A stretch of DNA of 64,000 nt from Vandiemenella viatica. Lineage: Eukaryota > Arthropoda > Insecta > Orthoptera > Morabidae. The notes below the pieces were generated by a model. That model was given only the letters and a program-made list of their open reading frames with translations, did no database searches and was not told the DNA's origin. The DNA lies in contig JARYHS010008074.1 in the NCBI GenBank assembly GCA_031002005.1, positions 270,197,930-270,261,929 on the forward strand, given 5' to 3'. This document shows positions 33,800 to 45,510 of this stretch, in pieces. Position 1 is the first letter of the stretch; the number at the start of each line of letters is the position of its first letter. A program made the position numbers and the translations under genes.

Positions 33800-34234
33800 A
33801 ACATGAGTCATGTGGCTATTATTTCAGAAAGAAATGCAGAATGTAGCAAGGTCACATGATTACAATTTTACAATCGCATTGTACAAACTTTTCACCATGT
33901 CTAACACAAGAGTATCTACTCAAAATTAAGGCATTTCTCTCCATATTTTGCAGATATATAAGATGATAGTTCTTAGTACTTATTTTTATTTTCAATAATA
34001 ATAATAATAATTTTTGTGAAAAATGTACAAGCTGTCAGATATTTAAGTTCAAATTTGTATGCCTTTCAGATATTATAAACTCGGAAGTTAGCAAGTATGC
34101 AAAATGAAGTACAATGTATTAATTTGTCATATAAAAATCGAGGAAGTTTCTGTGGGTGTGCTCATTGTCTTCAGTGTGTTCTGTTTTGGACTGTAATAAT
34201 AATCTTTTCACTTGCTTTTTTTGGTATTTTTTAG
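33795..34234. other. Intron C-D, 3' part
   Basis: No element recognised apart from an AAT run near 33995-34012. It ends in GGTATTTTTTAG, the exon D acceptor. Confidence 0.5.
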
Positions 34235-34400
34235 TATGAAGCTATTCCTGAATCATTGAAGAACATGCTGTTGGTGATGGATTCAGCAGGAGTATTTTCA
34301 TCCCCTGAGGGTTATTCTCAGTTGTGGAACATTACTTGGGACCGTATAAATACTTTTCTGCCAACACTGAGGGAAGAACTATTCAAAACACATCCAACAG
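34235..34400 (+). CDS. GBF1: GBF1 exon D
   Basis: 55 codons plus one base. The acceptor is TATTTTTTAG (to 34234). The donor is ACAG|GTACTG at 34400/34401; the spare G joins TA of exon E to give Val. The peptide starts 'YEAIPESLKNMLLVMDSAGV', with 'LWNITWDRINTFLPTLREEL' and 'FKTHPT' at the end. EAIPESLKNMLLVMD and the W-x-x-T-W-(D/E)-R-I block are GBF1 hallmarks. A stronger-looking donor, GTAAGT, lies 32 nt downstream (34433) and would also keep the frame open to that point, but it would be phase 0 and break the join to exon E. The exon lies between inverted copies of LINE family B. Confidence 0.92.
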
Positions 34401-35620
34401 GTACTGATATCCGATACATGTTAAAGATTTCTGTAAGTGCACATGAACCTAAGCCACACTGTTCAATACATTCTTTTTTATTATTAATAGTAATAATGCT
34501 GATGGAGCTTACCGAACAGGAGTAATTTTCACACTCGCCTATTAAGATTTACGTGCAGATTTAATTTCCTATGCTGCATGAAATAGTTAATAACAGCCAT
34601 TGGTAACTTATTCCAGTCTCTTGACTTCCCCCTTTGCAGTAAGTCCAGTTGTCAACGGGCTCTTAATTCGTCTGACCGACTGTTAGGCCTAATATGGCTG
34701 AATATGACCAACTAATCCTGAGACAGTATCCACTGGATATTACCAGCTCGACCGACTATAGCCAGATATGGCTGAGTGACAGAACAATCCCATTTAAATG
34801 GGATTAGTTGGACTTTTTGGCTGAATTGCAAACGCATGTTGTGCTCTTAATAAACAAGTCTTCATTCTTTATCTTTTATTTGATCTTGCTTTGTATTTTT
34901 TCAAACTCTTTCATACACAGTGGTGGTATGCAGTCACTATAAATATTTTAGTAAAAATTTCTATGGAAAGGTCAATTATTGCAAGTGTGTCTACGCAGTT
35001 ATAATAATTATTTAATTAAAAATTTGTACAGTAAAGGCAATTATTTGAATTTCGAACTGGAATATTCTCAAACAGTTATGAGATATCGCTCTTATTGGAA
35101 TGGCATTTAGGCATAGACTTCATAGGCTGCAACCTATGAGTACACATCACAAAAACAAAATTTGCCTGTTTCTTATAATTATTCTTTTTGTATCTTTTTT
35201 TTCCTTATATGATAATTTATTTTTAAAATTGAAATATTCACTTTTGCAAAATTGCCAACATGGACATAACTCTAAACTTCACATTCTTTTTCTTCTACAA
35301 TTTTTCAGAGCGATTTAAATAAATTGTATTGAATATCTTAACGATTGTTTTCATTTTAACTCAACAATTCTGTTTTCCGCTAGATATGATATAGTAAAAT
35401 ATTCTACAGTTAAATAATTAAATTCAAATGTTTATTTTAGAATTTTGGTTAGAAAGTAACTAAAATAAGATGTTGAATTTCAAAATATTTATGTGGCAGG
35501 GTGCATATCACAGGTTTAGCCCAAGGGTTACACATCCTAAATACAGCCCTGGTTCTTGTAATATTTTGCGATGGCAAGGTAAAGTCTATTTGTAAAAAAT
35601 GTAAGTCAATTTTTTTTTGC
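34401..35620. other. Intron D-E, first part
   Basis: No gene. 34655-34800 contains a repeated 'TATGGCTGA' text (two or three times) of unknown origin. The rest is plain AT-rich intron. Confidence 0.45.
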
Positions 35621-35625
35621 TGTCA

Positions 35626-36861
35626 TCATTCTTTGGACTGGCTTGATGCAATCCTCCATCCTTTCCTATCTTGTGCTAACCTCTTCATCTCTACATATCC
35701 CTTACAACCCACATCCTCAATTATCTGCTTCATACATTCTAATCTCTGTCTTCCTCTACAGTTCTCACCTTCGACCGTTCCCTCCACCAGCAAATTAACC
35801 AATCCTGCATGTCTCAAAATATGACCTACCATTCTGTCTCTTCTGTCTGTAAGCTTCTTCCACAAACTTCTTTCCTAACCCATCATTTCCAAAACTCGTT
35901 CATTTCTTACTTCGTCTGTCCACTTAATTTTCAACATTCTTCTGTAGCACCACATTTCAATAGCTTCAATTTTCCTTCTATCCGGTATTCCTAAAGTCGA
36001 TGTTTCGCTACCGTAAAGTTCTGTTCTCCATACATAGAGTTTTAAAAAGTTTTTTCTAATTCCTAGATCAATATTTGAAACTAAAAGATTTCTCTTTTTC
36101 ATGAAGGCTCTTTTTGCTAGTGCTATTCTGCTTTTAACATCATTCCTGATTCGGCCATCCATTGTAATTTTGCTTCCCAAATAACAGAATTCACTTACTT
36201 CTCCAATTGCATCCGATCCTATTTTTATATTTAATCTGCTAGTATTGGTATCATTGCTGGTACATTTCATCACTTTAGTCTTGCTTTGATTTATATTCAG
36301 GCCAAACTCTTCCTTCAGTATTTTGTTCATGCCATTCAGTAATTTCTGAATATCCTCAGCCCTTTCTGCTAACAAGCCTGATGAGGATAGACAACAACCT
36401 TATCTCACAACTTTTTTAACCGATGCGTGTCTCTCATGGTTCTCTACTTTTATTATAGTCACTTGATTCTTATGTAGTGTATAAAGTATTCTTCTATCTC
36501 GATATTTTAGACTTGACGTCTTTAAAATTTTGAACATCTTGTCCCACCTAACATTATCAAAAGCTTTTTCTAAATCAACAATTGCCATAAAAGTATCCTT
36601 GTTTTTCTTGGTCCGCCCTTCAAGTATAAATCTTATAGCCAGAATTGCTTCCCTTGTAGCGCGATTTTTCCTAAACCCAAACTGATCTTCACCTACTATG
36701 TCTTCTACCACCCTTTCCGTTCTTGTGTATATTATTCTGGTCAGTAATTTTGAAGCATGTGATGTTCGACTAATCGTTCGATAATTTTCACATTTGTGCT
36801 CTCTTCGGAAGTGTGAAGCCGATATTTGTATTAAAATCAGTTGGAAATTCTCCTGTTTCAT
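35626..36861 (-). pseudogene. Family B RT and C-terminal region (minus copy)
   Basis: The 36861-36400 frame reads 'ENYRTISRTSHASKLLTRII', 'EDQFGFRKNRATREAILAI' and 'DTFMAIVDLEKAFDNVRWDK' (motif A with Asp). The 36375-35875 frame resumes after the deletion: 'LAERAEDIQKLLNGMNKIL', 'NINQSKTKVMKCTSND', 'EFCYLGSKITMDGRIRNDV' and 'IEAIEMWCYRRMLKIKWTD'. 35865-35626 ends with 'RRDRMVGHILRHAGLVNLLV'. Motif C is missing at the junction between the first two frames. Confidence 0.7.
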
Positions 36862-37022
36862 AACTTTTTGATATCAGCTTGAATAATCTTTCAATTCCTT
36901 CTTCTCCTAGGGATTTAAGAAACTCTGGAGGGATCTAATCAATTCCAACTTCCTTATTTTCTTTCAAGTCATTCAGAGCTTTATTAAGTTCTGTTCTCAA
37001 AACAGGATCTCCTAAGTCTTGA
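35627..37022 (-). mobile_element. RTE-like LINE (family B), minus-strand copy
   Basis: Inverted relative to the copy at 30400-33762. It covers the RT and C-terminal region to the 3' end (ATTGCATCAAGCCAGTCCAA near 35640). It is 5'-truncated near 37022. About 145 bp holding the catalytic Ala-Asp-Asp motif is deleted at about 36375-36400, so it cannot be active. Confidence 0.75.
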
Positions 37023-37229
37023 ATGTTGGCATCGTCTTCCGTTCATTTCGTGTTGAAATAATAATGACGGATCAGCAATATTTGTTGGACATTATTCTTC
37101 TGCAGTGGACGAGGTTAGTCAGACAAACTGGTCAGCTGTCAAATCGGGCATTACTCAGACGAATGCAGTTCAGGCAAAATTTGGTTCCAATGTACAACTG
37201 GCCAAGCTCCTCATTACCTTAGACCTGAC
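37023..37229. other. Unassigned segment between LINE copies
   Basis: A plus-strand frame (37019-37222) is rich in Gln/Arg/Leu but matches no family I recognise. Confidence 0.35.
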
Positions 37230-38065
37230 CTGTAGTGTTAATTTATGGTTATGATCTTCTTCACTCTTTCATTTGCATCTTATAAATCTTAATCCAATAT
37301 TCATGCAGGTCTTATCATCAATATATGCCTCTTAGATAACCACTATTGTTTTCAATATTCTTTTCACTCATTGCTCAGTACTTTTTCTTTCTTTGAATAA
37401 CCCTTTAAGAAGGTATGATAAATCAACTAAATTTATGCTTAATTCTCTTCAATGTTCTTTCTGCTCTTCCAGTGTCCACTTTCTTTTCCTTTTTCCTGAA
37501 AATCTGCTTTTGAGTTTCCTCCCCAAAACATGTTCTCTCATTTAGTAAGTCGTGATGATTCCAGCATTCAGTATTTCTTTTTCTATTTCCTGTAACCATG
37601 CAGGTATGGATTTTTAACTGTTTATCAAGTCAACTATCTGTTTGATTAATTATTCGTTATTCATTCTGTGTATGTGCCAATAGAATTGTAGTCTTCCTGT
37701 CCTTATATCTTAGTTTCTCAGTTTTAAAGTATATTTCTTCAGTTGATCTTGATTTGTATTCTAATTCGCTATTTATTTGAGACCCGAGTATTTTTCTCAT
37801 AATTCTTATTTGAGTTTTCTCTAATGCTTCAAGGTCTCCAAGGTCATTTAATTTAATTATTTCTACTTCATTAAAGTATGTCTAGTCTAACTACTGTTTG
37901 ATAAAGTCATAATTATATATATTCCAGGATAGTATATTTTTATTGTATATGTTTATTGTTAACTGAAATGCTTTCTCCATTTTTGTAGAGCATTGATGGT
38001 ATTTGTCGTAATGTAATTCTTTGGATTGTTCTAGAGCATTCTCAATGTGTCTGTGATTAATACTA

Positions 38066-39254
38066 CAGTAGAACTCCAATTATCCGAATTGCTGATTACC
38101 TGAATCACTTTTTTAATTAAGTTCAAAATTTACTGCGAAAAAGCTTCCCCTCTTTTATAAAAACCAACCCAAAGCTTGGATGACCACAGCATTGTTTACA
38201 GAGTGGTACAGCAAAATGTTCATCCCTGAAGTGAAAAAACACCAAAAATCTCTTGAAAAAGAAGGGTGTAAAGTCCTTTTGGTTATTGATAATGCACCAA
38301 CTCATGCCACTGAAGAAGTTTTGGAAAGAGGGAATTTTCTAGTTTAAAACAATCTTTTTACTGCGAAACGTGACAAGCTTGTTGGAACCAATGGACCCGT
38401 CTGTTATCAAAGCCATGAAACGCCATTACATAAGGCAATTTTGGGGAAGCTTTTGGTGGAGGGCAAAGATGAAGAAGGTGTGTTGGCTAACCACAAAAAT
38501 ATAAATTTGAAAGATTGCGCTTACATGGTGGTGGAAGCTTGAAGCTTGGTTGATGCAGTCACATTAAGATGTGTGTGGAACTAGTTGAAAGGCATACCAA
38601 CTGAAGAAGAGAAGGAAAAGAAGAAAAAGTAAAAAGAAGCTCAAGAAAAAGAAAGAGAAGAGATGGGAGAAGATGTGGCTGAGGTGTCACTTTAAGAATT
38701 CAGAAACTCTCTTTTAAAAATTGCTGGATTTTCAGAAGTTAGTGCTGAAGATATAGATTCGTCAGAATTCGTATGAAATTCTGAATGATGTTCAACTTAT
38801 TGAAAGTGTGAGAGAAGAAAGTGGCGATGAAGAAGTTCACCTTAATATCGAAGTTGAAGCAGACACGGGACCATCAGCGTTGATGTGAATGGAGCATTAG
38901 TCCGAGTATGACCACCTGCAACTTCCCACTGTCAATCATTTGCACGACTAGGCTGCCCAAAAACGCATGAGTCCATTCAATCAGCTCACTTTGACCGAGG
39001 TGTTCAGCAAGCAATGACTTATTTACAGTATGGTACGTACATACTGCACTAATGTACAGCACTTGAAAGTATGGTTAACACATAAGTGTTGCCTTTTCAT
39101 TTAATTAATGAAAAGCTGTTTTTCTCCCATTTTTAACATACATCCAATAATTAATTAAAATAGACCTTTTTTCGGAAAAAATCCAATTATCAGAATTTAT
39201 GATAATACGAATGGAGTCCAGTCCCAATTGATTTGGATAATTGGAGTTCTACTA
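38066..39254 (+). mobile_element. Tigger/pogo-type DNA transposon, internally deleted
   Basis: The left TIR CAGTAGAACTCCAATTATCC (38066) and the right end GGATAATTGGAGTTCTACTA (39235-39254) are inverted copies. Both are flanked by TA (38064-38065, 39255-39256), the target of this superfamily. The sequence CAGTNGAACTCC..ATTATCCG is the Tigger/pogo hallmark. At 1189 bp it is shorter than autonomous elements; the N-terminal CENPB-like DNA-binding domains are missing. Confidence 0.85.
38170..38700 (+). pseudogene. Tigger-type transposase DDE domain relic
   Basis: The frame starts within the element as 'AWMTTALFTEWYSKMFIPEV', then 'CKVLLVIDNAPTHATEEVLE', where the DNAPTH block holds the second catalytic Asp. 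It continues with 'YMVVEA' and a Lys/Glu-rich tail. There are at least four in-frame stops, and the first catalytic Asp region lies upstream of the remaining part and is lost. It would have cut and joined transposon ends. Confidence 0.7.
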
Positions 39255-41079
39255 TATGTTGTATGCGAAAGGTAGACAATCTACAGTGATATTATTAGGA
39301 TTTCTTCCTAATTGTATTCCCTTACTATTTACGCCTTTCTCCACACTCTAATTACTTTCTCGAAGGCACAATTAGAAAGTAGGGATGACAAACTATCTCC
39401 TTGTCTTACACCCATTTTTATTTCAAAATTCTCAGCAAGTTAACACACAAATTTTACTGTAGGTGTAGTGTTTCTTAATGTTGATTCAATTATTTATGGT
39501 GTTTTATTATTAAGTCCTAATTCTGTTAGAACATTAATTAATTGTTCAGTTAAGTCATAAGTCATATTGAAGTCTACAAAAGTTACCACATGTTTAAAAC
39601 TTCAGATGTTTCTAATTTGCAGAATATTCTTTAAATTCTTGATTCATTCTGCACATGATCTTCCTTGTCTTAACCATTCCTGATACTCTCCTATTGGTAG
39701 ATCGAATACTTTTTCCAGTCTGATGCTCATTGCTTTAGGCAAGATTTTTGGTAGCGAGATACCTCTATAGTTATTAGGATCTGTTTGGTTTCCTTTCTTA
39801 TATAATGGGTGTATTAATACAGACATATATTCTGGTGGTAGTGTATTTCCAGGATTTCCTCGAGTATTCCTGTTAAACATACAATCAAGTTGTCACAAGA
39901 ATGTTTCCAGAACTTGGCAATTATATTGTCTTCCCTAGATACCTCTTAGTTGTTTTTATAATTTCTTCAAAGATTGGAGGTTTTGAGTCCGACTGTGGGG
40001 CAGTTCTTGAAGTTGAAATTTTCTAGTGTTCATTCATAGTTGTGTAGACCTTTTGAGTATTTTGCGATTCTCAGCATTGTTATATGCAGTTTTGAGTGGT
40101 TTTGGATATTTAAACTATAGACTCGGTAGAGTGTGTTTAATTAAATTAGTTTTAAAAGTTTTATAAAAGTGTCTTGTTGTGTTATTTTTAAAGTATGATT
40201 CAATCAGTGTTGGTTGATCTTTCAGATTGTTAATTTCATGATTTCTATAAAAGCTTCACTGATCTTGTTATTTTTATTTGCATTCCATATGTTCCTTGCT
40301 CTTTGCCTTTTGAGCAGTGGTTTGTCACATTCATCATTCTACTAGGCATTTTAAATTTTCTTTTTTAAAAGAATTGTTTCTTCTGCTACCAGTGGTATGT
40401 CTTTGTTCCCCATTTTTTTTCCAGAAGTTCTTTTTATAATATGCATTTGTCAAACGTTTTTGGCTGGTATTCTCTCATTTCTCTGAATATTAATTTTAAA
40501 TATGATTGTAGAAATGTAATGATCTGATTCTAATTTGGCACTCTTAACAACCTTAACATTGATTGTTTCTATTGTATAGAGTCTAATTATAATCACAGGA
40601 CCAAGTTGTTTTTCACCACGAACTGAGTTTGGCAATCCCCGTATAGTTGTTCCCTCAGTCACTTTTTAAAGAAAATAGATTTTAATAATAATACCATATT
40701 GTTTACACAGACTTACAAGGCTTTCTCAATTTGTGTTTAATCTGTTATATGCAGGATATTTCTGTACTGTGCACCTTTGGTGATGTTCCTTGTCAATTTG
40801 AGCATTAAAATATCCAAGCAGCAAGACTGTGTTGTTAGAACAAATTTAGTCTAAAATATTTCTGACTGTTTGTCAGAAATTTTTGTTCTTCCTTTTTTTT
40901 GTGTTCTATTTGGTTGTGCATGTGTGTTTACAATAGTATACACTTTGTTTATTGATTGAAATATTAATGTGGAGCCTAGTTATTATGTCAGTTATTGAGT
41001 TTATTATATATATTTTCCCAAACAAAATTATCCCCCTCTGTTCGCCCCACTCTGTCACCAGTATTTGATACTGACTTTA

Positions 41080-42374
41080 CGAGGGCTGTCTGAGAAGTTC
41101 TCGGGATCGACCATAGATGGCAGCACTACCCAAGTGATTTTTTTCCGTGCAAGATGGTGCATGTGACAGACGCGCCTGCAAGAAATTGCAAGTCATTCTA
41201 TATTGTAGTTTGGTCTCTACAGTTGTTTGATGCAGGCGCGGCGGGTAGTTGTACCAGAGATGGAAAAAATCAAGTATCGTGCAGCTATAAAATTCTTTGT
41301 AAAAGAAGGTTTAACGCCATCCGAGATCCACGGAAGATTTTTAAAAGTGTATGAGGACTCTTCTCGTTCATATTCGACAGTTAAGAAATGGACTGCTGGG
41401 TTCAAACATGGCCATAGCAGTCTTGAAAATGATGAATGTGAAGGATGTCCGAAAAGTGCAACAACTCCAGAAATCATCCAGAAAGTGCATGATATGGTTT
41501 TGGATGATCGACGAATAAAAGTGTGTGAGATTACTGAGACCGTAGGGATATCAAAAGAATGTGTGGGATACATTTTGCATGAAGTATTGCATATGAAGAA
41601 GCTTTGTGCAAGATGGGTGCCATATTTGCTCACTTTTGATCAAAAGTGCATCCACATGAGACTTTCTGAACAGTGTTTGGAGTGTTTCAGCAAAGATAAA
41701 ACTGATTTTGTGCATCGATCCATAACTATGGATGAGACATGGGTTTACCACTACACTGCAGAATCAAAACTGCAGTCAAAGCAGTGGACAGAAGCTGGTT
41801 GTTCAGGTCCAAAGAAGGCCAAGTCGGTTCCATTGGCAGAGAAGGTGATGGCATCAGTTTTTCAGAATGCTAAAGGTGTTTTGTTCATTGATTACCTTGA
41901 AAAGGGTAAAAAAATAAATGGACAATACTACTCCGATCTTTTAGACACCATGGATGAAAGAATTCGTGAAAAAGGCCCAGTTTGAGGAAGAAGAAAATCA
42001 TCTTTCATCAGGACAATGCACCAGCCCACAAGATTCTTTTGGCAATGGGAAAATGAAGAGAACTGCACTACGCCGTGTTGGAGCATCCACCTTATTCCCC
42101 ACATTTGGCTCCTTCCGACTTCTATCGATTCACAAAACTCAAAAACTTTCTTGCTGGTCAGTGTTTTTCTTCAAATGAAGAGGTGATTGCAGCTGTAGAT
42201 GGATATTTTGCAGGCCTTCGTGAAAGCCACTTCAGGGATAGTATAATGAACTTGAAACATCGTTGGACTAAGTGTATCAGTGTTCAAGGAGACTATATTG
42301 AGGAATAAAAATGATTTGATAAATATCAAATTGGTTTTATATTTTTAGGCTTAGAATTTACCAGACCGCCCTCG
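41080..42374 (+). mobile_element. mariner transposon with both TIRs, frameshifted
   Basis: The left TIR CGAGGGCTGTCTGAGAAGTT (41080) and the right end, inverted, CGAGGGCGGTCTGGTAAATT (42374) are flanked by TA target duplications (41078-41079, 42375-42376). The length is 1295 bp, the normal size for mariner. It carries one transposase gene on the plus strand, broken by two frameshifts. It is inserted close to the 5' end of the old LINE relic. Confidence 0.9.
41227..42308 (+). pseudogene. mariner transposase (DD34D), frameshifted
   Basis: The N-terminal helix-turn-helix region reads 'KYRAAIKFFVKEGLTPSEIH' and 'YSTVKKWTAGFKHGHSSLEN', with the second HTH ending 'VGISKECVGYILHEVL'. Catalytic Asp 1 is in 'SITMDETWVYHY'. 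A frameshift near 41975 moves the second Asp, 'IFHQDNAPAHK', into the next frame. Another near 42050 moves the third, 'PYSPHLAPSDFYRF', into a third frame, which ends 'RWTKCISVQGDYIEE' at 42308. All three Asp codons survive; only the frame is lost. The start is probably ATG 41230 or 41260. Confidence 0.88.
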
Positions 42375-42376
42375 TA

Positions 42377-42699
42377 CTCCAGTAAGGGTCCAGTGGTGGC
42401 ACAATAGGCTGGCAACAGGGACAAAATGCCACAGGGCCTCCAGCTGAAGGTTGTCTGCCCGACGCACTAGTGGAGCTAAAAAAAAAAAAGTTTCCCAGTT
42501 GGGTACCCCAGTATGCCCATTCCCCGTATATCTGACACTGAGGGAGGGCCCCATCTGATGATTTTGCCACAGCACTCATCAGTGTAATTATGCCACTAAG
42601 GACCACTATTTTGTAATCCACTTCACTTACCTACCTGTTTAACCTCTCATTATATCATGGTGGTGTTGTATGTAATAATCTCGAACATTCTCCATGTCC
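42377..42699. other. Unassigned GC-richer segment
   Basis: Somewhat GC-richer text with an A-run at 42480-42490. It may be a SINE or a gene fragment; no match recognised. Minus-strand frames overlap it (42351-42621) without domain features. Confidence 0.35.
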
Positions 42700-42829
42700 T
42701 GATTAAACTCCACCATGGCTTTTAAAGAGTTCCAGAATGATTTTAGAACTATCAAGGTACAATAAGCTCCTTACTGCTCACAATGTTTATATCAGAATTT
42801 TTAATGATGTTTTAAACCAGAATCAAGAT

Positions 42830-43593
42830 TTTACCCCATTGTATGTGGATAGGTCTAAGCAATCTAACTGAGTAGGTTGCTCCATAATCTCCCTCAAGCG
42901 ACTTACACATACAAGCCAAATAGCATGTGCAGAGTATACACTGCAGAGTATTATGCTTTGTTAAAGTCACTCCAGCATATGAAAGTAAGTCACCGTATGA
43001 AGTACATGATAAGCTGTGATTTTGTCGGCTGCATTCAGGCTTTAGGAAGTATGTACCCAGCTGATTGTCTTGTCCAGGATATACAGGACACCCTCTGATC
43101 CCTCCAGTCTTTAGGATAGGAGGCCGTTTTCTGCTGGATACCAGGCCATGTGAAAATCTAGGGGAAACGAGGCATCTGATAAAGCTTCCAAGTTGGCCTG
43201 AAACAATATCAGAATTGACTTTGATCCAATCCTAAAGTCAGAACTTGCCTCGGTCATGAAAAGATTTATTTTTGGCAGAGGCAATGGTTGGAAGTAGATC
43301 ATAATAAGCTCCAGCTGGTCAAACCAGCCATGGAGCAGGTGAGAAGGAATGACGTTACCCTTACTTTCCTTCTACACTGGGAGGACCAACTATTATGTGA
43401 TACTTGTGGCTTCCCTCTGATGGTACACCACATTTTAATTGATTGTGTCCTGTTTTTAAACTTTAGGGCAGACATTGGCCAGGCCAACGATCTGTCTCTT
43501 ATTTTAAATAATGATACCAGCAAGGTGGCCAGTGTTTTAAAATTTTGTGTATTGGCTAACCTGATGCTTAAAATTTTAGCCAGATTGGCCTAG
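42830..43593 (+). pseudogene. LINE ORF2 RNase H and C-terminal part (copy 3)
   Basis: The RNase H relic begins with 'LYVDRSKQSN', where the catalytic Thr-Asp-Gly is changed to Val-Asp-Arg, followed by a stop. 'YTAEYYALLKSLQHMK' holds the Glu. 'CDFVGCIQALGSMYPADC' and, after breaks, 'FCWIPGHV' are later RNase H blocks. 43288-43593 carries 'DQLLCDTCGFPLMVHHILID', a Cys-x2-Cys...His-x3-4-His-type C-terminal zinc motif, and ends 'KILARLA' at TAG 43591. Confidence 0.7.
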
Positions 43594-43926
43594 TTTTAAT
43601 ATGGATGTGTGCCCCCTTTACAGCCACTCATCAATGTGCATTGTACACTGGCCATTATACAGCCAGCTAGACGAAGTGTTTTTAATTCCTATTTAAACCT
43701 AGTTGGCCCCTTTACATCATAATTTTTTTTGGGCCTAGTGGCCCCTTTACAGCCATGATTTTAGTGATTTACTTTTTCTGCTATCTGTGTCGCCGACCCC
43801 CTTACAGTCGGCCATGGAGGCAGCAGAATCATGTTAACTTTTAAGTCACATTGTTGCACCTGTTGTTTGTTAGGCTACTAATGATATCATCATCACCTGC
43901 CCCAAACCCCAACAATAACAACAACA
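43594..43926 (+). repeat. LINE 3' UTR (copy 3) with TTTACAG-type motifs
   Basis: Pyrimidine-rich CCCTTTACAG-like units near 43612, 43650, 43705, 43748 and 43798, as in copy 1. It ends with the (CAA)n-type tail. Confidence 0.65.
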
Positions 43927-45167
43927 GGTAGATTATGGTGGTTGAATTATTGACCAATAAACACTAAGTGGGCCACAATCTTGTGCTATTACCCCCGTTC
44001 AGTGCAATAATAGAGTTCATACTTTTTCCCATGTTGCAATCAGTTTCCCTGGTATCTAGTTATGAGATACAAATATCTGCTAGGAGATTAAAGAGCTACA
44101 AGTGCTAATTAAATAATAAAGGAAAGCAAAATTAACCCACCACATACAAAAGTTGACGGCTACGATGAGAGAAAACACGAAAGGCGGACAAACAAATATG
44201 TATTATTTCAGTAATGACCTTCTTCAAGTAGTAGAGAAACTGGCCATTAAGTTTAGGATGTGCACACACAGAATGTCGCACAATAACATTTTACATTAGG
44301 TGTAGGTCGTGTGCACGCACAGAACGTTACGGAAGCTGATTGGTTAACATCACTTATGCTTTGCTTTCTAGCTCACTAATCACATGACTTTTCCATTTCC
44401 CTGAGCAAAATAAGCTGTCACTTAGGTTTGCCTAGCCAAAGTTTTGAATTTCTGCATTACGATTATTCTCTACAGTAGATTCAGTACTTTGAAAGCTTCT
44501 GTTATGATGATCCCTGCCAACCTCACTTTCTTATCTGCTGTTAGGATCATTTGTTTGAAATTTTATGACTTTCACCAGCAGTTTTCCATTTATCGTATAA
44601 TTGTACAAAACCAGTAATTTCTTTTTTAAGTACCTAATATTCTGATTTTTTGCCTTTATTTTCCTCCCAAACCTTCCCACCCAACTATATACAGTGTCTA
44701 GGCCCTACTGTAGCTGCTCAGTACTCAGTTCAATTCTGTTACAAAGCATTATGTATTTCATCTACAAATAAACCTGGAAAAGTATAAAAGAACTGGTCAA
44801 TAGGGAAGTGAACAGCAATTGTCCTATGGAATTCCTCTTCTCACTTTAAACTCTCCTTTTATTATTACCCTTTGTCTGTGCTTCTTATCATTTAAGAGTT
44901 TAGCAACGTAGATTCTGATATATTCTTGTGGTTTTAACCTTATTCACCGTTACTCTACAACTCACTCTGCTGAATATTTTGGAGAGATCCATTGAAACAC
45001 TATTACATTACATTTTAAATAAGTAGCACAAATCCCACTGGGTTTTATACGAATAGTCTCTTCAAAATCCATGATACTGATTTACAAAGCATACATGTAC
45101 TTCATAGATATTTTTAAATTAGTTGGTTATAAAGCTCTCCAGTATTGGCTGCCCCCGCAGTGCCCAA
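43927..45167. other. Intron D-E, unassigned
   Basis: 1.2 kb with no recognised element. 44150-44350 looks repeat-derived but was not identified. Confidence 0.4.
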
Positions 45168-45510
45168 CCTGGAAACTTGTGAGCACAGCAAGTTTCCCAC
45201 ACTGTAAACTCCTATCATGCTTCAACGACCACCGTAGGGTGTGGCGGTGGAACGTTGTGTGCTTAGGAGAGCGGGAATCTTGGCTTAACCGCCCGGATCT
45301 CAAGGACAGTACAAACCTCTATAAAAAAAAAAAACCTCAACCTCAAGGTCAGAAACGTGCTGAGGAGGTGCATAGGTGAGAGGCAGATCACTTGCTAGCA
45401 TGCAGCCTCAGGGGTACCTGCGCACCCCTGTTGTATCAGCATTTCTTCCTTTTTTTGGTTATACTCACGGGACCAAAATTCAGCCTCGCAAAACCAAAAA
45501 ACCCTGCGGT

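Larger units (their letters stand above)
37230..41060 (-). mobile_element. RTE-like LINE (family A-related), old minus-strand copy
   Basis: Broken frames keep the order of family A on the minus strand. The endonuclease lies at about 41000-40450 ('VKSAKLESDHYISTIIFKIN', 'SLVSLCKQYG'). RT motif 2 lies at 39880-39644 ('LIHPLYKKGNQTDPNNYRGI', 'GEYQEWLRQGRSCAE'). The C-terminal region lies at about 37870-37650 ('LEALEKTQIRIMRKILG'). A Tigger-type DNA transposon interrupts it at 38066-39254. Older and more decayed than the copy at 1497. Confidence 0.65.
42700..43926 (+). mobile_element. Jockey/I-like LINE, copy 3 (5'-truncated)
   Basis: Starts in ORF2 just before RNase H (text matches copy 2 from about 46845) and runs to the natural 3' end (CCCAACAATAACAACAACAG). 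It retains the C-terminal zinc-finger region and a 3' UTR with CCCTTTACAG-type motifs. The RT and everything upstream are absent. Confidence 0.75.
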
